The position numbers were made by a program, and so were the translations under genes. The notes under the pieces are model-generated. The model worked only from the letters and a program-made list of their open reading frames with translations, was not told where the DNA came from and did no database searches. From the NCBI RefSeq assembly GCF_007671685.1, contig NZ_VCNL01000001.1:434001-498000 (forward strand): a stretch of 64,000 nt of DNA, in the 5' to 3' direction. Shown here piece by piece: positions 1 to 9,338 of the stretch (the stretch's first letter is position 1; the number at the start of each line of letters is the position of its first letter). Origin of the DNA: Halorubrum salsamenti (GTDB taxonomy: Archaea > Halobacteriota > Halobacteria > Halobacteriales > Haloferacaceae).

Positions 1-1258
1 CGCGGAGCGCGTCGCCCTCGTGGAAGGGGAGGGGATCGTCGGCGTCGTCGGCCGAGACCTCCGCGTCTCCCTCTCGGTCGTGAATCTCTCGGGCGGCCCG
101 GTCGGCTTCCTCCCACTGCGCGCGCCAGTCGGCGTCGCCGTCACCCCCGACGACGAGCCGGGAGAGGCGGGCACAGAGGCGGCTCGGCTCGGCGACGACG
201 AGGTCGGTCGCCGCGAACTCCGCCTCGCGCCAGCGGCCGGCGGGATCGACCTGATACTGGTCGGCGCCGGTAGCGGCGAGGTACTTCCGGAGGCGCTTGG
301 AGGTGGGCGACGCCCCGAGGCGGAGGACGATTTCGGGATCGTTCCAGCCGGCGGCGTCGTCTGCGGCGTCGGCGTCCCCCTCCCCGGCGACCGCCGCCGA
401 GAGGTACGCGTCGTACGCGCCGATCACGGGCGCGACCCGGGTGTGACCGCCGAACCGGACGCCGGAGAGCGGGTCGGCGAGGATCGGGAATCCGGTCGCG
501 TGCGACAGCGCCGTCACGGCCTCGGCGTCGAGCCCGGGCGGGTCCGCCGGCCCGGCGACGATCAGCCCGCGGTCGGTCGTCGCCAGCTCGTTGGCGAGCC
601 GCTGGAGCTCCTCGTCTCCCGGCTCAGGGGATCCGGGCGTCACGCCGACGTAGGGCCCGTCTCGACCGCTCTCGGCGGTCGGATCGAGGTCGACGGGTAC
701 GTCGTCGGGGACCCGGGTCGGCTCCAACGGCTTTTTAAAGGGAACGTTGAGGTGGACCGGCCCGGGGTCGGAGCCCTCGGCGGTCCCGACGGCGCGAGCG
801 ACGGTGGTCCGGAGCGAGCGGAGCGCGCGGTCGTTCGACGCGGGCTCCGGCAGGTCTTTATAAAACCGAACGGCGTCGCCGTACAGTTTCTCCTGGTCGG
901 CGGTCTGGTTCGCGCCCGAGTCGCGGAGCTCCGGGGGACGGTCGGCCGTGAGCGCGAGCAGGGGGACGCGGGCCTCGCTCGCCTCCATCACGGCGGGGTG
1001 GTAGTTGGCGGCGGCGGTGCCGGAGGTGCAGATCAGCGGCGTCACCTCCCCGGTCCGACGCGCGCGGCCCAGCGCGAAGTAGGCGGCCGAGCGCTCGTCC
1101 AACTGGGAGAAGACGCGCAGCTCGTCGTTTCGCGCGGCGGCCATCGTCAGCGGCGTCGAGCGGCTCCCGGGCGAGGCCACGACGGCGTCGACGCCCGCGG
1201 CGACGAGCTCGCCGACGAGGGCGCGCGCCCACAGCGTGTTCCGGTTCGGCGCGGTCAT
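1..1258 (-). CDS. menD: 2-succinyl-5-enolpyruvyl-6-hydroxy-3-cyclohexene-1-carboxylate synthase (MenD), C-terminus outside window
   Basis: This thiamine-diphosphate enzyme makes SEPHCHC from isochorismate and 2-oxoglutarate in menaquinone synthesis. The frame opens at ATG 1258 on the minus strand and stays open to base 1, so about 419 N-terminal residues are present and the rest, roughly a quarter to a third of a typical 580-600-residue protein, lies outside. The pyrimidine-binding domain is clear: SPGSRSTPLT near residue 29, ICTSGTAAANYHPAVMEA near 75, LTADRPPEL near 100 and GANQTADQ just after. The start is supported by a TATA-like box about 27 bases upstream, implying a leaderless transcript. 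grpE lies divergently on the other side. The enzyme is cytosolic and feeds the quinone pool that GlpABC, encoded later in the window, would reduce. Confidence 0.95.
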   Translation of the reverse strand, partial: MTAPNRNTLWARALVGELVAAGVDAVVASPGSRSTPLTMAAARNDELRVFSQLDERSAAYFALGRARRTGEVTPLICTSGTAAANYHPAVMEASEARVPLLALTADRPPELRDSGANQTADQEKLYGDAVRFYKDLPEPASNDRALRSLRTTVARAVGTAEGSDPGPVHLNVPFKKPLEPTRVPDDVPVDLDPTAESGRDGPYVGVTPGSPEPGDEELQRLANELATTDRGLIVAGPADPPGLDAEAVTALSHATGFPILADPLSGVRFGGHTRVAPVIGAYDAYLSAAVAGEGDADAADDAAGWNDPEIVLRLGASPTSKRLRKYLAATGADQYQVDPAGRWREAEFAATDLVVAEPSRLCARLSRLVVGGDGDADWRAQWEEADRAAREIHDREGDAEVSADDADDPLPFHEGDALR

Positions 1259-1280
1259 TACGACCGTTTGGGAGTCGCGA

Positions 1281-1288
1281 TTTAAATA
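1281..1288 (-). promoter_or_regulatory. TATA box of menD
   Basis: TTTAAATA reads as an A/T-rich TATA box on both strands and is centred about 27 bases from the menD ATG. This is the spacing expected of a leaderless haloarchaeal transcript. Confidence 0.6.
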
Positions 1289-1456
1289 CTCCCGCGAGTC
1301 GGGCGCGGCGGAGTTCTGCGACACTCGGTCGGGCCGCGAGAGCCCGTGTCACACCGCGTCGACGAGGCGGTCCTCCCCCTCGCCCTCGGCGTCTCCCCAC
1401 CCGCTCGCTCGTCGCGTTCTGCAACGCTTATGCACGCTGACCGACTTCGATCGGAC

Positions 1457-2137
1457 ATGAGCGACGACGACGCCGTCGACGTCGAGGTCGAGTCCCCCGA
1501 CGACGCCGCGGCCGACGCGGCGAGGACGAACGGCACCGCGGACGCGACCGCCCGAGCAACGAGCGGCGAGTCGGCCGACGCGAACGGTGACGCCCGAGCC
1601 GACGCCGAGGCGCTCGCCGCCGCCGTCGCCGAGCACGACGAGGCGCTCGCCCGGGAGGTCGCGGCGCTGGAGGCGGAGCTCGACGAGACGCGCGGCGAGC
1701 TCCTCGAGGCCGAGGAGGAGGTCGAGGAGCTGACGAGCAAGCTCGCCCGCGTCAAGGCCGACTTCAGCAACTACAAGCAGCGCGCCAAGCGCAAGCAGGA
1801 CGAGATCCGCGAGCGGGCCTCCGAGGACCTCGTCGAGCGCATCACGCCGGTCCGCAACGACCTCCTGCGCGCGCTCGATCAGGAGGACGGGAGCGACCTC
1901 CGGCCCGGCGTCGAGTCGACGCTGGAGAAGTTCGACGAGGTGCTCGCCGACGAGGGCGTCGAGCCCATCGATCCCGATCCCGGCGAGGAAGTCGATCCCG
2001 CCCGCCATCAGGTGATGCTGCGCGTCGAGAGCGACCGGCCTGAGGGGACCGTCCACGAGGTGTACGAGCCCGGCTACGAGATGGGCGACCGCGTGGTCAG
2101 CGAGGCGAAGGTCACCGTCAGCGCCGCCGAGGAGTAG
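1457..2137 (+). CDS. grpE: GrpE nucleotide exchange factor
   Basis: GrpE releases ADP from DnaK in the cytosolic Hsp70 chaperone cycle. The 226-residue product has an acidic, low-complexity N-terminus (about residues 1-55), a long coiled coil (about 60-110, heptads around EAELDETRGELLEAEEEVEELTS), then the GrpE core with KADFSNYKQRAKRK and the four-helix/beta-wing region containing PARHQVMLRVES and a YEMGDRVVSEAKVTVS end typical of GrpE. ATG 1457 is chosen over an upstream in-frame ATG (1346) because a TATA-like GCTTATG sits about 26 bases before it and the acidic MSDDD start is normal for haloarchaea. dnaK and dnaJ are not adjacent: the next gene is surE, convergent. Confidence 0.95.
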   Translation: MSDDDAVDVEVESPDDAAADAARTNGTADATARATSGESADANGDARADAEALAAAVAEHDEALAREVAALEAELDETRGELLEAEEEVEELTSKLARVKADFSNYKQRAKRKQDEIRERASEDLVERITPVRNDLLRALDQEDGSDLRPGVESTLEKFDEVLADEGVEPIDPDPGEEVDPARHQVMLRVESDRPEGTVHEVYEPGYEMGDRVVSEAKVTVSAAEE

Positions 2138-2188
2138 CTCGGCCGGCCCGTCACCGGACGTTCCTCGGCCGGCCCGTCACCGGACGTT
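2138..2188. repeat. 26-base tandem duplication between grpE and surE
   Basis: A 25-base sequence beginning CTCGGCCGGCCCG starts directly after the grpE stop codon and is repeated identically one base later (2138-2162 and 2164-2188). The second copy contains the surE stop codon (TGA read at 2179-2177 on the minus strand). The unit contains the palindrome GGCCGGCC. It occupies the whole gap between the convergent genes. Confidence 0.9.
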
Positions 2189-2998
2189 CTCAGTCGCACG
2201 ACCGTACGCCGCCGCCAGTTCGTCGAGCCCCGCGTCCGGCTCCGCGGCGTGCGGAACCGACAGCGGCGAGACGGAGACCTCCCCGTCGATGACCGCCCGG
2301 CGGTCGGTGCCGACCGGGTCCGGCACGTCGCCCGCGTTCATCCGCCCCCAGATCGGGTCGGAGAAGGTGACGCGGCCGTTGCCGTCGTGCGCCGCCTCCA
2401 TCCCGTACCACGGGGAGGGCGCTGTGACCCGCATCGGCGCCGGGGAGTCGCGCGCGCCGTCTCCGTCCGCCCCCGCGATCGGGGCGTTGACGTTGAGGTA
2501 GTCGGCGCGGTCGAACGCCCCCGACGCGGTCGCCTCCGCGACGAGGTACCGAGTCGCGTGGGTCGCGTTCGCGAAGTCCGCCGGCTCCAGCTCCCGCTTC
2601 CACCAGTCGTCCCCGCCCGGGACGTACATGGAGGTCGCCACCGCGGGCACGTCGAAGAAGGCGGCCTCGACCGCGGCGGAGACGGTCCCCGACCGCCCGA
2701 GCGTGTACGCGCCGAGGTTCGCCCCTTCGTTACAGCCCGCGACCACGACCTCGGCGTCCGGGACCAAGGCGTCGAGCCCCGCGACGACGCAGTCGACCGG
2801 GGTGCCGTCGACGGCGTATCCGAGCTCGTGGTCCGCGACGTCGACCCCGTCCGACAGGGTGCGCCCAGACGACGACCGGTCGTCGGTCGGGGCGACCGCA
2901 ACCACGTCGTAGTCGACCGCGAGCGCGTCGTAGAGGGCTCTGAGGCCGGCGGCGTCGATCCCGTCGTCGTTGGTCAACAGGACGCGTTCGACGCTCAT
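2177..2998 (-). CDS. surE: 5'/3'-nucleotidase SurE
   Basis: SurE is a metal-dependent phosphatase acting on nucleoside 5'- and 3'-monophosphates. The 273-residue product starts with the diagnostic LLTNDDGIDAAGL (metal-binding D11-D12). It continues with APTDDRSSSGRTLSDG, which holds the conserved Ser, VDGTPVDCV, and VAGCNEGANLG with the conserved Asn and a Gly-rich loop. Length is normal for archaeal SurE. It is convergent with grpE, and its last codons lie inside the tandem duplication described at 2138-2188. The family assignment is firm; the physiological substrate cannot be read from the sequence. Confidence 0.95.
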   Translation of the reverse strand: MSVERVLLTNDDGIDAAGLRALYDALAVDYDVVAVAPTDDRSSSGRTLSDGVDVADHELGYAVDGTPVDCVVAGLDALVPDAEVVVAGCNEGANLGAYTLGRSGTVSAAVEAAFFDVPAVATSMYVPGGDDWWKRELEPADFANATHATRYLVAEATASGAFDRADYLNVNAPIAGADGDGARDSPAPMRVTAPSPWYGMEAAHDGNGRVTFSDPIWGRMNAGDVPDPVGTDRRAVIDGEVSVSPLSVPHAAEPDAGLDELAAAYGRATENVR

Positions 2999-3129
2999 AC
3001 CGTTACCTGGAACGGTTCGGCCAAAAGTCCACCGTCGCGGGCAGGGAGGGCGGGCGGAGACCGCCGAGAGACCGTGGCCCCGGCGCGCCGAACGGAAAGG
3101 CCCACGTATCCCGGGGGCGATCGACCGGT

Positions 3130-3477
3130 ATGGGATTCGGCGACACGGCGAAGAAGATCCAGACGCTCGCCGACAAGGCGGAGCGCACGTACCAGAAGAT
3201 CAACGAGCTCCGCACCGAGGTCGAGGAGACGCAGACGACCGTGCTCGACACCTCCGAGCGCGTCCAGCGGCTCGAAAACGAGATGGCCGAACAGCGGGCC
3301 GTCCTCGACGCCGTCGCGACGGAAGTCGGCGTCGACCTGGAGAGCGTGAGCACCGAGGCGCACATCACCGACGCCGAGGAGGCGGCGGCAGCCGACGACA
3401 CCGACGACACCGACGACGCGGAGAACGGCGACGCGGAAGCCGGCGCCGACGGGTCGGCTGACGGCGCCGAGAAGTAG
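3130..3477 (+). CDS. DUF5798-type small coiled-coil protein
   Basis: This 115-residue protein is probably cytosolic. The first 75 residues are helical with heptad character (KKIQTLADKAERTYQKINEL, then VLDTSERVQRLENEMAEQRAVL). The last 35 residues are a disordered acidic tail with repeated DDTDD. There are no cysteines, membrane segments or catalytic motifs. It resembles the haloarchaeal DUF5798 family by length and by the MGFGDTAKKIQ start (from memory, not searched). Function is unknown; a coiled-coil scaffold or oligomer is the only structural inference. Confidence 0.8.
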   Translation: MGFGDTAKKIQTLADKAERTYQKINELRTEVEETQTTVLDTSERVQRLENEMAEQRAVLDAVATEVGVDLESVSTEAHITDAEEAAAADDTDDTDDAENGDAEAGADGSADGAEK

Positions 3478-3490
3478 TTCGAGGATCCGA

Positions 3491-4129
3491 TCAGTCGTCC
3501 GATAGGTCCTTCTCACCGCCCTCTCTTCCCTCTCCGCCCTCCTCGCCCGCCCGCGAGACGACCTCGGCCGGCACGCCGGCGACCGTCGTCCCGGGCGGCG
3601 CGTCCTCGGCGACGAGCGAGTTGGCGGCGACGCGCGCGCCCTCCCCGATCGTGACGCCCGGGAGGACGATCGCGCCCGCGCCGATCATCGCGCCGTCTTC
3701 GACGACCACGTCGCCGAGGCGGTACTCGTCCTGGAGGAACTCGTGGCAGAGCAGCGTGGCGTCGTAGCCGACGATGGCGTCGTCCCCGACCGCGATCCGC
3801 TCGGGCCAGAACACGTCCGGGGTCGACTCCAACCCCCACGAGGCCCCGGCGCCGACGGTGACGCCGATCCGGCGCAACAGCCAGTTCTTCAGCCGGAGGC
3901 TCGGGCAGATACGCGCTAACACGATCACGACGTAGTTGCGGACGACCGCGAGCGGGGACTTCGCGTCGGGCCACGACCACAGCGAGTTCCGCACCCCGCC
4001 GGTCGGGTGGCGCTCCAGTCGGTCGGTGCGGGGGCCGGCGGATGTCGTGGAGTCGGTCTCCGCGGCGCCGGTCTCTGCACCCGCCGCGGGACCCGTTCCG
4101 CCCGTCGCGCGCTCGTCCTCGTGAGTCAC
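3491..4129 (-). CDS. Left-handed beta-helix (hexapeptide repeat) acyltransferase
   Basis: A 212-residue O- or N-acyltransferase of the LacA/WecB-like LbH superfamily, which usually acetylates sugars using acetyl-CoA as a trimer. About 45 N-terminal residues are disordered and acidic. The middle has a hydrophobic segment (VVRNYVVIVLARICPSLRLKNWLLRRIG) common in membrane-associated members, followed by imperfect hexapeptide repeats (IAVGDDAIVGYDATLLCHEF, VVVEDGAMIGAGAIVLPGVT, IGEGARVAANSLV) and the closing GVPAEVVSR motif. The start is GTG. The substrate is unknown. Its neighbours (coiled-coil protein, purD) do not suggest a pathway. Confidence 0.85.
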   Translation of the reverse strand: MTHEDERATGGTGPAAGAETGAAETDSTTSAGPRTDRLERHPTGGVRNSLWSWPDAKSPLAVVRNYVVIVLARICPSLRLKNWLLRRIGVTVGAGASWGLESTPDVFWPERIAVGDDAIVGYDATLLCHEFLQDEYRLGDVVVEDGAMIGAGAIVLPGVTIGEGARVAANSLVAEDAPPGTTVAGVPAEVVSRAGEEGGEGREGGEKDLSDD

Positions 4130-4177
4130 GAGCGGCCGTTCGGGCGGCTCCGGTAAAAGGGTCGCTGACGGGACGCG

Positions 4178-5461
4178 CTACTCGCGGAGCTCCGCCATGT
4201 GCTCGATCCGACGCTCGACGAGGTCGGCTTTCCCGATGTCGTGGCGGATGCGGACCCGGTCGCCGGCGGCGGCGAGCGCGTCCTCGGCCTGCGCCTCCGC
4301 GGCCGCGACGGAGTCGCCGCGGCCGACCACCGCGAACGACCGGGAGGTGGTGGTGTAGATCCCGTCGTCGCGCTCGTCGACGCTGGCGTAGTAGAGGAGC
4401 GCGTCGCCGACGCTCTCCTCGTCGACGGCGACCTTCGCGCCCGCGTCGGGGTCGGTCGGATACCCCTCCGGCACGGCGTACTTACAGACCGTCGCCTCGC
4501 CGGTAAAGGCCAGCTCAGGAAGCGGGCCGCCGTCGCGCGCGGCCGTGAGCACGTCGATGAAGGGCGTCTCCAAGACCGGGAGCGTGTTCATCGCCTCCGG
4601 GTCGCCGAAGCGCGCGTTGAACTCGACGACCTTCGGTCCCTCGTCGGTGAGCATGAACTGGCCGTAGAGCACGCCCTTGTAGTCGGGGAGCGCCTCGACG
4701 ACGGCGTCGAGCACGTCGACGGCGGCCTCGTAGTCGCCCTCGGCCATGAACGGCAGCGAGAGGCCCGTGTCCGAGTACGAGCCCATCCCGCCCGTGTTCG
4801 GCCCCTCGTCGCCCTCGTAGGCGCGCTTGTGGTCCTGCACCGCGGGGGTCGTGCGGAGGTCGCCGTTCGCGACGAACGCCTGCACCGTGAACTCCTCGCC
4901 GACGAGCCGCTCCTCCAACACGACCCGGTCGTAGTCGGAGTCGCGGAGGTACGCCTTCGCCTCCTCGCTCGTCACCTGATCGCCGATCACCTTCACGCCC
5001 TTGCCGCCGGTGAGCCCGACCGGCTTCACCGCGAGGTCGCCGTCGTAGCCGTCGATGTAGTCGCAGGCGGCCTCGATGTCGTCGAACACCGCGTAGTCCG
5101 GGCAGCCGGGGATGTCGGCCTCGTCCATGAACTCGCGCTGGTACGCCTTGTCCGTCTCCAACCGTGCCTCCTCCGCCTGCGGCCCGAACGCGTACACGCC
5201 AATCTCGTCGAGCGCGTCGGCGACGCCCGCCGCGAGCGCGGACTCGGGGCCGATCACCGCGAGGTCCGCGCCGACCGCGGTCGCGTAGTCCGCGACGGCC
5301 TCGGCGTCGGTCTCGTCGATCGTCTCGAACCCGTCGGCGAGCCGTCGGATCCCCGGGTTCCGGTTGCTCGCGCAGGCGTACAGCGCGCAGTCGTCCGCGA
5401 CGGCGCGGGCGATCGCGTGTTCGCGTCCGCCGCCCCCCACCAGGAGTACGGTCTCCGTCAT
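4178..5461 (-). CDS. purD: Phosphoribosylamine-glycine ligase (GARS)
   Basis: PurD ligates glycine to 5-phosphoribosylamine with ATP hydrolysis, the second step of de novo purine synthesis. The 427-residue protein has the PurD N domain (VLLVGGGGREHAIARAV at residues 5-20), then the ATP-grasp fold with VKPVGLTGGKGVKVI and LVGEEFTVQAF, the metal-binding region VVEFNARFGDPEAMNTLP, and the C-terminal domain. Length is normal. It is divergent from the DUF255 gene across a 130-base gap. A second purine gene, purA, lies at 36.4 kb and hpt at 56.3 kb, so the pathway is scattered. Confidence 0.97.
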   Translation of the reverse strand: MTETVLLVGGGGREHAIARAVADDCALYACASNRNPGIRRLADGFETIDETDAEAVADYATAVGADLAVIGPESALAAGVADALDEIGVYAFGPQAEEARLETDKAYQREFMDEADIPGCPDYAVFDDIEAACDYIDGYDGDLAVKPVGLTGGKGVKVIGDQVTSEEAKAYLRDSDYDRVVLEERLVGEEFTVQAFVANGDLRTTPAVQDHKRAYEGDEGPNTGGMGSYSDTGLSLPFMAEGDYEAAVDVLDAVVEALPDYKGVLYGQFMLTDEGPKVVEFNARFGDPEAMNTLPVLETPFIDVLTAARDGGPLPELAFTGEATVCKYAVPEGYPTDPDAGAKVAVDEESVGDALLYYASVDERDDGIYTTTSRSFAVVGRGDSVAAAEAQAEDALAAAGDRVRIRHDIGKADLVERRIEHMAELRE

Positions 5462-5591
5462 GTGCGACCGATCACTGCACGGTAGTGTAAGCTTTACTCT
5501 CTATCTGCGCTCGGATATGCATGTATGTGGTATGATCTCCTCGGCGACGCTCGTGTGACGGGTTTTTGCCGCGTCGGGCCGAACCGGACGT

Positions 5592-7838
5592 ATGTCACAG
5601 CCGACCGAGCGGAACCGCCTCGACGGGGAGGCGAGCCCGTACCTCCAGCAGCACGCCGACAACCCCGTCAACTGGCAGCCGTGGGGAGAGGAGGCGTTCG
5701 AGCGCGCCCGCGAACACGACGTGCCGGTGTTCGTCTCGATCGGCTACTCCTCGTGTCACTGGTGTCACGTGATGGCCGAGGAGAGCTTCGAGGACGAGTC
5801 GGTCGCCGCGGTGCTCAACGAGGAGTTCGTCCCCGTCAAGGTCGACCGCGAGGAGCGCCCCGACGTCGACAGCACCTTCATGACGGTCTCGCAGCTCGTC
5901 ACGGGCGGGGGCGGGTGGCCCCTCTCCGCGTGGTGTACGCCCGAGGGCGAGCCGTTCTACGTGGGGACCTACTTCCCGCCGGAGCCGCGGCAGAACCAGC
6001 CGGGGTTCCGCGATCTGTGCGAGCGCATCGCCGACTCGTGGAGCGACCCGGAGCAGCGCGAGGAGATGAAGCGGCGCGCCGACCAGTGGACGACGAGCGC
6101 CCGCGACGAGCTGGAGTCGGTGCCGGAGCCCGCCGCGGACCCTGCAGGGGACCCGAACGGCGCCGAGGCGCCCGGCCCCGACCTCCTCGAGGAGGCCGCG
6201 GCCGCGGCGATCCGCGGGTACGACGACGAGTACGGCGGGTTCGGGAGCGGGGGCGCGAAGTTCCCGATGCCCGGCCGGATCGACGTGCTCATGCGGGCGT
6301 ACGCGCGGACGGGCCGCGACGCCGCCCTCACGGCCGCGACGGGCACCCTCGACGGGATGGCCCGCGGCGGGATGTACGACCAGATCGGCGGGGGGTTCCA
6401 CCGGTACGCGGTCGACCGGCGGTGGACGGTGCCGCACTTCGAGAAGATGCTGTACGACAACGCGGAGCTCCCGATGGCGTTCCTCGACGCGTCCCGGCTC
6501 ACCGGCGACGCCTCGTACGCCCGCGTCGCGAGCGAGACCCTCGGCTTTATCGACCGGGAGCTCCGCCACGACGACGGCGGCTTCTTCAGCACGCTCGACG
6601 CCCGGAGCCGACCGCCCGAGAGTCGGCGCGGAGACGCGGGCTCCGACGGGAGCGACGGGGGCGATCACGCCGCCGACGTGGAGGGGGCCTTCTACGTCTG
6701 GACGCCCGGGGAGGTCGACGCGGTCCTCGACGAGCCCGCGGCGTCGCTCGCGAAGGACCGATACGGGATCGAGTCCGGCGGGAACTTCGAGCGCGGCACC
6801 ACCGTCCCGACGATCGCGGCGTCGGTCGAGGAACTCGCCGACGAGCACGACATGTCGACGGAGGCCGTCAGAGAGACCTTGACTGAAGCCCGCGTCGCGC
6901 TGTTCGAGGCGCGCGAGTCGCGGCCGCGGCCCGCCCGCGACGAGAAGGTGCTCGCGTCGTGGAACGGCCGGGCGATCTCCGCGTTCGCCGCCGCCGGACA
7001 GGTCCTCGGGGAGCCGTACGCCGAGATCGCGGCCGACGCGCTCGCGTTCTGCCGCGAGCGACTGTACGACGCGGAGACCGGGACCCTCGCGCGGCGCTGG
7101 CTCGACGGCGACGTGCGCGGACCGGGCTACCTCGACGACCACGCGTTCCTCGCGCGCGGCGCGCTCGACGCCTACGCCGCCACCGGCGATCCGGACGCGC
7201 TCGGGTTCGCGCTCGATCTGGCGGAGACGATCGGTTCGGACTTCTACGACGACGAGGACGGGACGATCTACTTCACCCGGGATCCGGACGGGACCGGCGA
7301 TCAGGCCGGCGACGGGGCGGCCGGCGACGACACCCTCTTCGCCCGGCCGCAGGAGTTCACCGACCGGTCGACGCCGTCGAGCCTCGGCGTGGCGGCGGAG
7401 ACGCTCGCGCTCCTCGACGGCTTCCGGACCGACCGCGAGTTCGCCGAGGTCGCGGAGCGGGTCGTGACGACCCACGCGGACCGGATCCGCGCGAGCCCGC
7501 TGGAACACGTCTCGCTGGTGCGCGCGGCCGACCGCGTCGCGTCCGGCGGGATCGAGGTGACCGTCGCCGCCGAGTCGGTGCCGGACGCGTGGCGCGAGAC
7601 GCTCGGGGAGCGCTACCTGCCGGGCGCGCTCGTCGCCCCGCGCCCCCCGACGGAAGACGGGCTGGCGGCGTGGCTCGACCGACTCGGCATGGACGAGGCC
7701 CCGCCGATCTGGGCCGACCGCGACGCGGTCGACGGCGAGCCGACCGCCTACGTCTGCGAGGGCCGGACGTGCTCGCCGCCGGAGACGGACCTCGACGCGG
7801 CGCTGGAGTGGTTGGCCGCGCGGGAGCGGTCGGAGTAG
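5592..7838 (+). CDS. DUF255 / spermatogenesis-associated protein 20-like thioredoxin-domain protein (YyaL family)
   Basis: The 748-residue cytosolic protein has an N-terminal thioredoxin-like domain ([21 protein letters not shown], then [11 protein letters not shown] with the CxxC pair C55/C58) and a long alpha/alpha-barrel (six-hairpin glycosidase-like) part. The barrel contains the conserved [46 protein letters not shown] and [10 protein letters not shown] motifs of this universally distributed family. The biochemical role of the family is unproven. A low-complexity acidic insertion lies around residues 175-200 and another near 335-360, as expected for halophiles. It stands alone, divergent from purD. 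Confidence 0.95.
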   Translation: MSQPTERNRLDGEASPYLQQHADNPVNWQPWGEEAFERAREHDVPVFVSIGYSSCHWCHVMAEESFEDESVAAVLNEEFVPVKVDREERPDVDSTFMTVSQLVTGGGGWPLSAWCTPEGEPFYVGTYFPPEPRQNQPGFRDLCERIADSWSDPEQREEMKRRADQWTTSARDELESVPEPAADPAGDPNGAEAPGPDLLEEAAAAAIRGYDDEYGGFGSGGAKFPMPGRIDVLMRAYARTGRDAALTAATGTLDGMARGGMYDQIGGGFHRYAVDRRWTVPHFEKMLYDNAELPMAFLDASRLTGDASYARVASETLGFIDRELRHDDGGFFSTLDARSRPPESRRGDAGSDGSDGGDHAADVEGAFYVWTPGEVDAVLDEPAASLAKDRYGIESGGNFERGTTVPTIAASVEELADEHDMSTEAVRETLTEARVALFEARESRPRPARDEKVLASWNGRAISAFAAAGQVLGEPYAEIAADALAFCRERLYDAETGTLARRWLDGDVRGPGYLDDHAFLARGALDAYAATGDPDALGFALDLAETIGSDFYDDEDGTIYFTRDPDGTGDQAGDGAAGDDTLFARPQEFTDRSTPSSLGVAAETLALLDGFRTDREFAEVAERVVTTHADRIRASPLEHVSLVRAADRVASGGIEVTVAAESVPDAWRETLGERYLPGALVAPRPPTEDGLAAWLDRLGMDEAPPIWADRDAVDGEPTAYVCEGRTCSPPETDLDAALEWLAARERSE

Positions 7839-7923
7839 CGGCGCGAATCGGAGCGGCGACGCCGGCCGCCGCCCACCGCAGGAGAGACGGCACGCTTTAC
7901 GGACCGCGGCTCGGAGGGCGACC

Positions 7924-9297
7924 ATGGAGCGGCACGATATTCTCTATCGCCTGTACGACGAGTTCGACGCGGAGACGCTCCGGGAACACCAGTCGTTCGT
8001 GGACCTCTTCCCTCCGGTCGACTCGCGGGTGGCGCTGGAACACTGGGAGGACGCGGGCGAGGAGCTCGACCGGCTGAAGCGCGGAATCCGCGAGTCGCTG
8101 CCCGCGGGCGCCACCTTCGCGGAAGTCGCCGCCTACGCCGACCGCGAGGCGGCGTTCACCGCGCTCGACCTGCACGCGCGCTACGACCGCGCCGTCAACG
8201 CCCTGGTGTTGGACGTCGACGAGACGCTCCGGTCCGCGGGGGGCACGGACAACGAGATCCCACGCGAGACGCTCCACATGCTGACGGAGCTGCACGACAC
8301 CGGCGTGCCGGTCGTCATCTGCACAGGCCAGACGCTGGAGAACGTGAAGGGGTTCATGATCCAGGGACTCGGCAACGAGCTCGTCCACTCCGGGCGCTTC
8401 TCGATTGTCTACGAGGCCGGCAACGGCGTGTTCACGCCGGGGCACGGCTCCCGGACGAAGCGCCTGCTGTACGAGGACCTCGACGAGTCGGTCCGGGCGG
8501 TCTTCGACGCGGTTCGCTCGCGCGTCCTCCCCGGCGCGCCAGAGAACGTGCGCCGCGGCTGCCACCTCCAGGGCAACGAGTTCAACGTCACGCTGAAGCC
8601 GAACTTCGAGACCGGCGGCGCGGACGCCGAGGCCGTGATCGACGACGGGCTCGTTCACCTGATCGACCTGCTCGGCGAGGTGGTCGTGGATCGGGTCGCC
8701 AACGACCTCGACGCCGGCGATATCGGCGCGGCTGATCTCGACGCGAGCGACCTCGACGAGACCGACGCCGATCTCGCGGACCGCGGCGCCGCGTGGGCGC
8801 GCGCTCACTACGCGGCGGCCGACCCCGAAATTCGGGAGGTGATCGAGGCGACCGCGGCCGACGGCGACGCCGATTCCGCGGTCGCCGGCGATGGCGGTTC
8901 CGTGGTCGACGACCCGATGGACGATCCGGCCGAAGCGGAGGACGTCCCGGAGCCGGTCGCGTCGCTGTTCGACCGGATAGACGTCGGCTACTACCGCGCC
9001 GACGCCGCGGAGATCAGCTCGCTGGAGCTGAACAAGGTCGCGGGCGTCGAGGCGGCGCTCGACGTGCTCGACGTGCGGGACCCGTTCCTGCTCGTGATGG
9101 GCGACAGCAAGTCCGACCTCCGGGTGATGGAGTGGGTCGCCGAGCGGGAAACCGGGATTTCGGCGGCCCCGGAACACGCCTCCGCGGACGTGCTCTCGCA
9201 CGTGCTCGACCGCGACGAGCTGGTGTTCGCGCGCGGCCAGTCCGCGACGATGCTCCGGACGGTCTACGTTCTCAACCTGCTCGCTCGCCTCGAGTAA
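7924..9297 (+). CDS. HAD-superfamily hydrolase with large acidic insertion
   Basis: A 457-residue predicted phosphatase. HAD motif I is LVLDVDET (nucleophile D97, acid D99), motif II is VICTGQT, and motif IV is LLVMGDSKSDLRVMEW near residue 395. The cap between motifs II and IV holds VNVTLK-like strands and a roughly 110-residue acidic, alanine-rich insertion (about 240-345) that looks disordered. The first 90 residues form an extra helical region (MERHDILYRLYDEFDAETLREHQ) without a recognisable family. Substrate is unknown; the GQT and GDSxxD arrangement resembles Cof/sugar-phosphate phosphatases. It lies 85 bases after the DUF255 gene on the same strand. Confidence 0.85.
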   Translation: MERHDILYRLYDEFDAETLREHQSFVDLFPPVDSRVALEHWEDAGEELDRLKRGIRESLPAGATFAEVAAYADREAAFTALDLHARYDRAVNALVLDVDETLRSAGGTDNEIPRETLHMLTELHDTGVPVVICTGQTLENVKGFMIQGLGNELVHSGRFSIVYEAGNGVFTPGHGSRTKRLLYEDLDESVRAVFDAVRSRVLPGAPENVRRGCHLQGNEFNVTLKPNFETGGADAEAVIDDGLVHLIDLLGEVVVDRVANDLDAGDIGAADLDASDLDETDADLADRGAAWARAHYAAADPEIREVIEATAADGDADSAVAGDGGSVVDDPMDDPAEAEDVPEPVASLFDRIDVGYYRADAAEISSLELNKVAGVEAALDVLDVRDPFLLVMGDSKSDLRVMEWVAERETGISAAPEHASADVLSHVLDRDELVFARGQSATMLRTVYVLNLLARLE

Positions 9298-9309
9298 GCC
9301 GCGTCGTAA

Positions 9310-9318
9310 TTATATATC
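9310..9318 (+). promoter_or_regulatory. TATA box of the geranylgeranyl-reductase-family gene
   Basis: TTATATATC is centred 25 bases before the ATG at 9339 in otherwise GC-rich DNA, fitting leaderless initiation. Confidence 0.7.
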
Positions 9319-9338
9319 CCCAGCACCACGCTCCCTTC

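Noticed and set aside
20-1285. Long open frame on the plus strand opposite menD
   Set aside because: Its translation is Arg/Gly/Val-rich with no motif, while the minus strand reads a clear MenD. High GC content commonly opens antisense frames.
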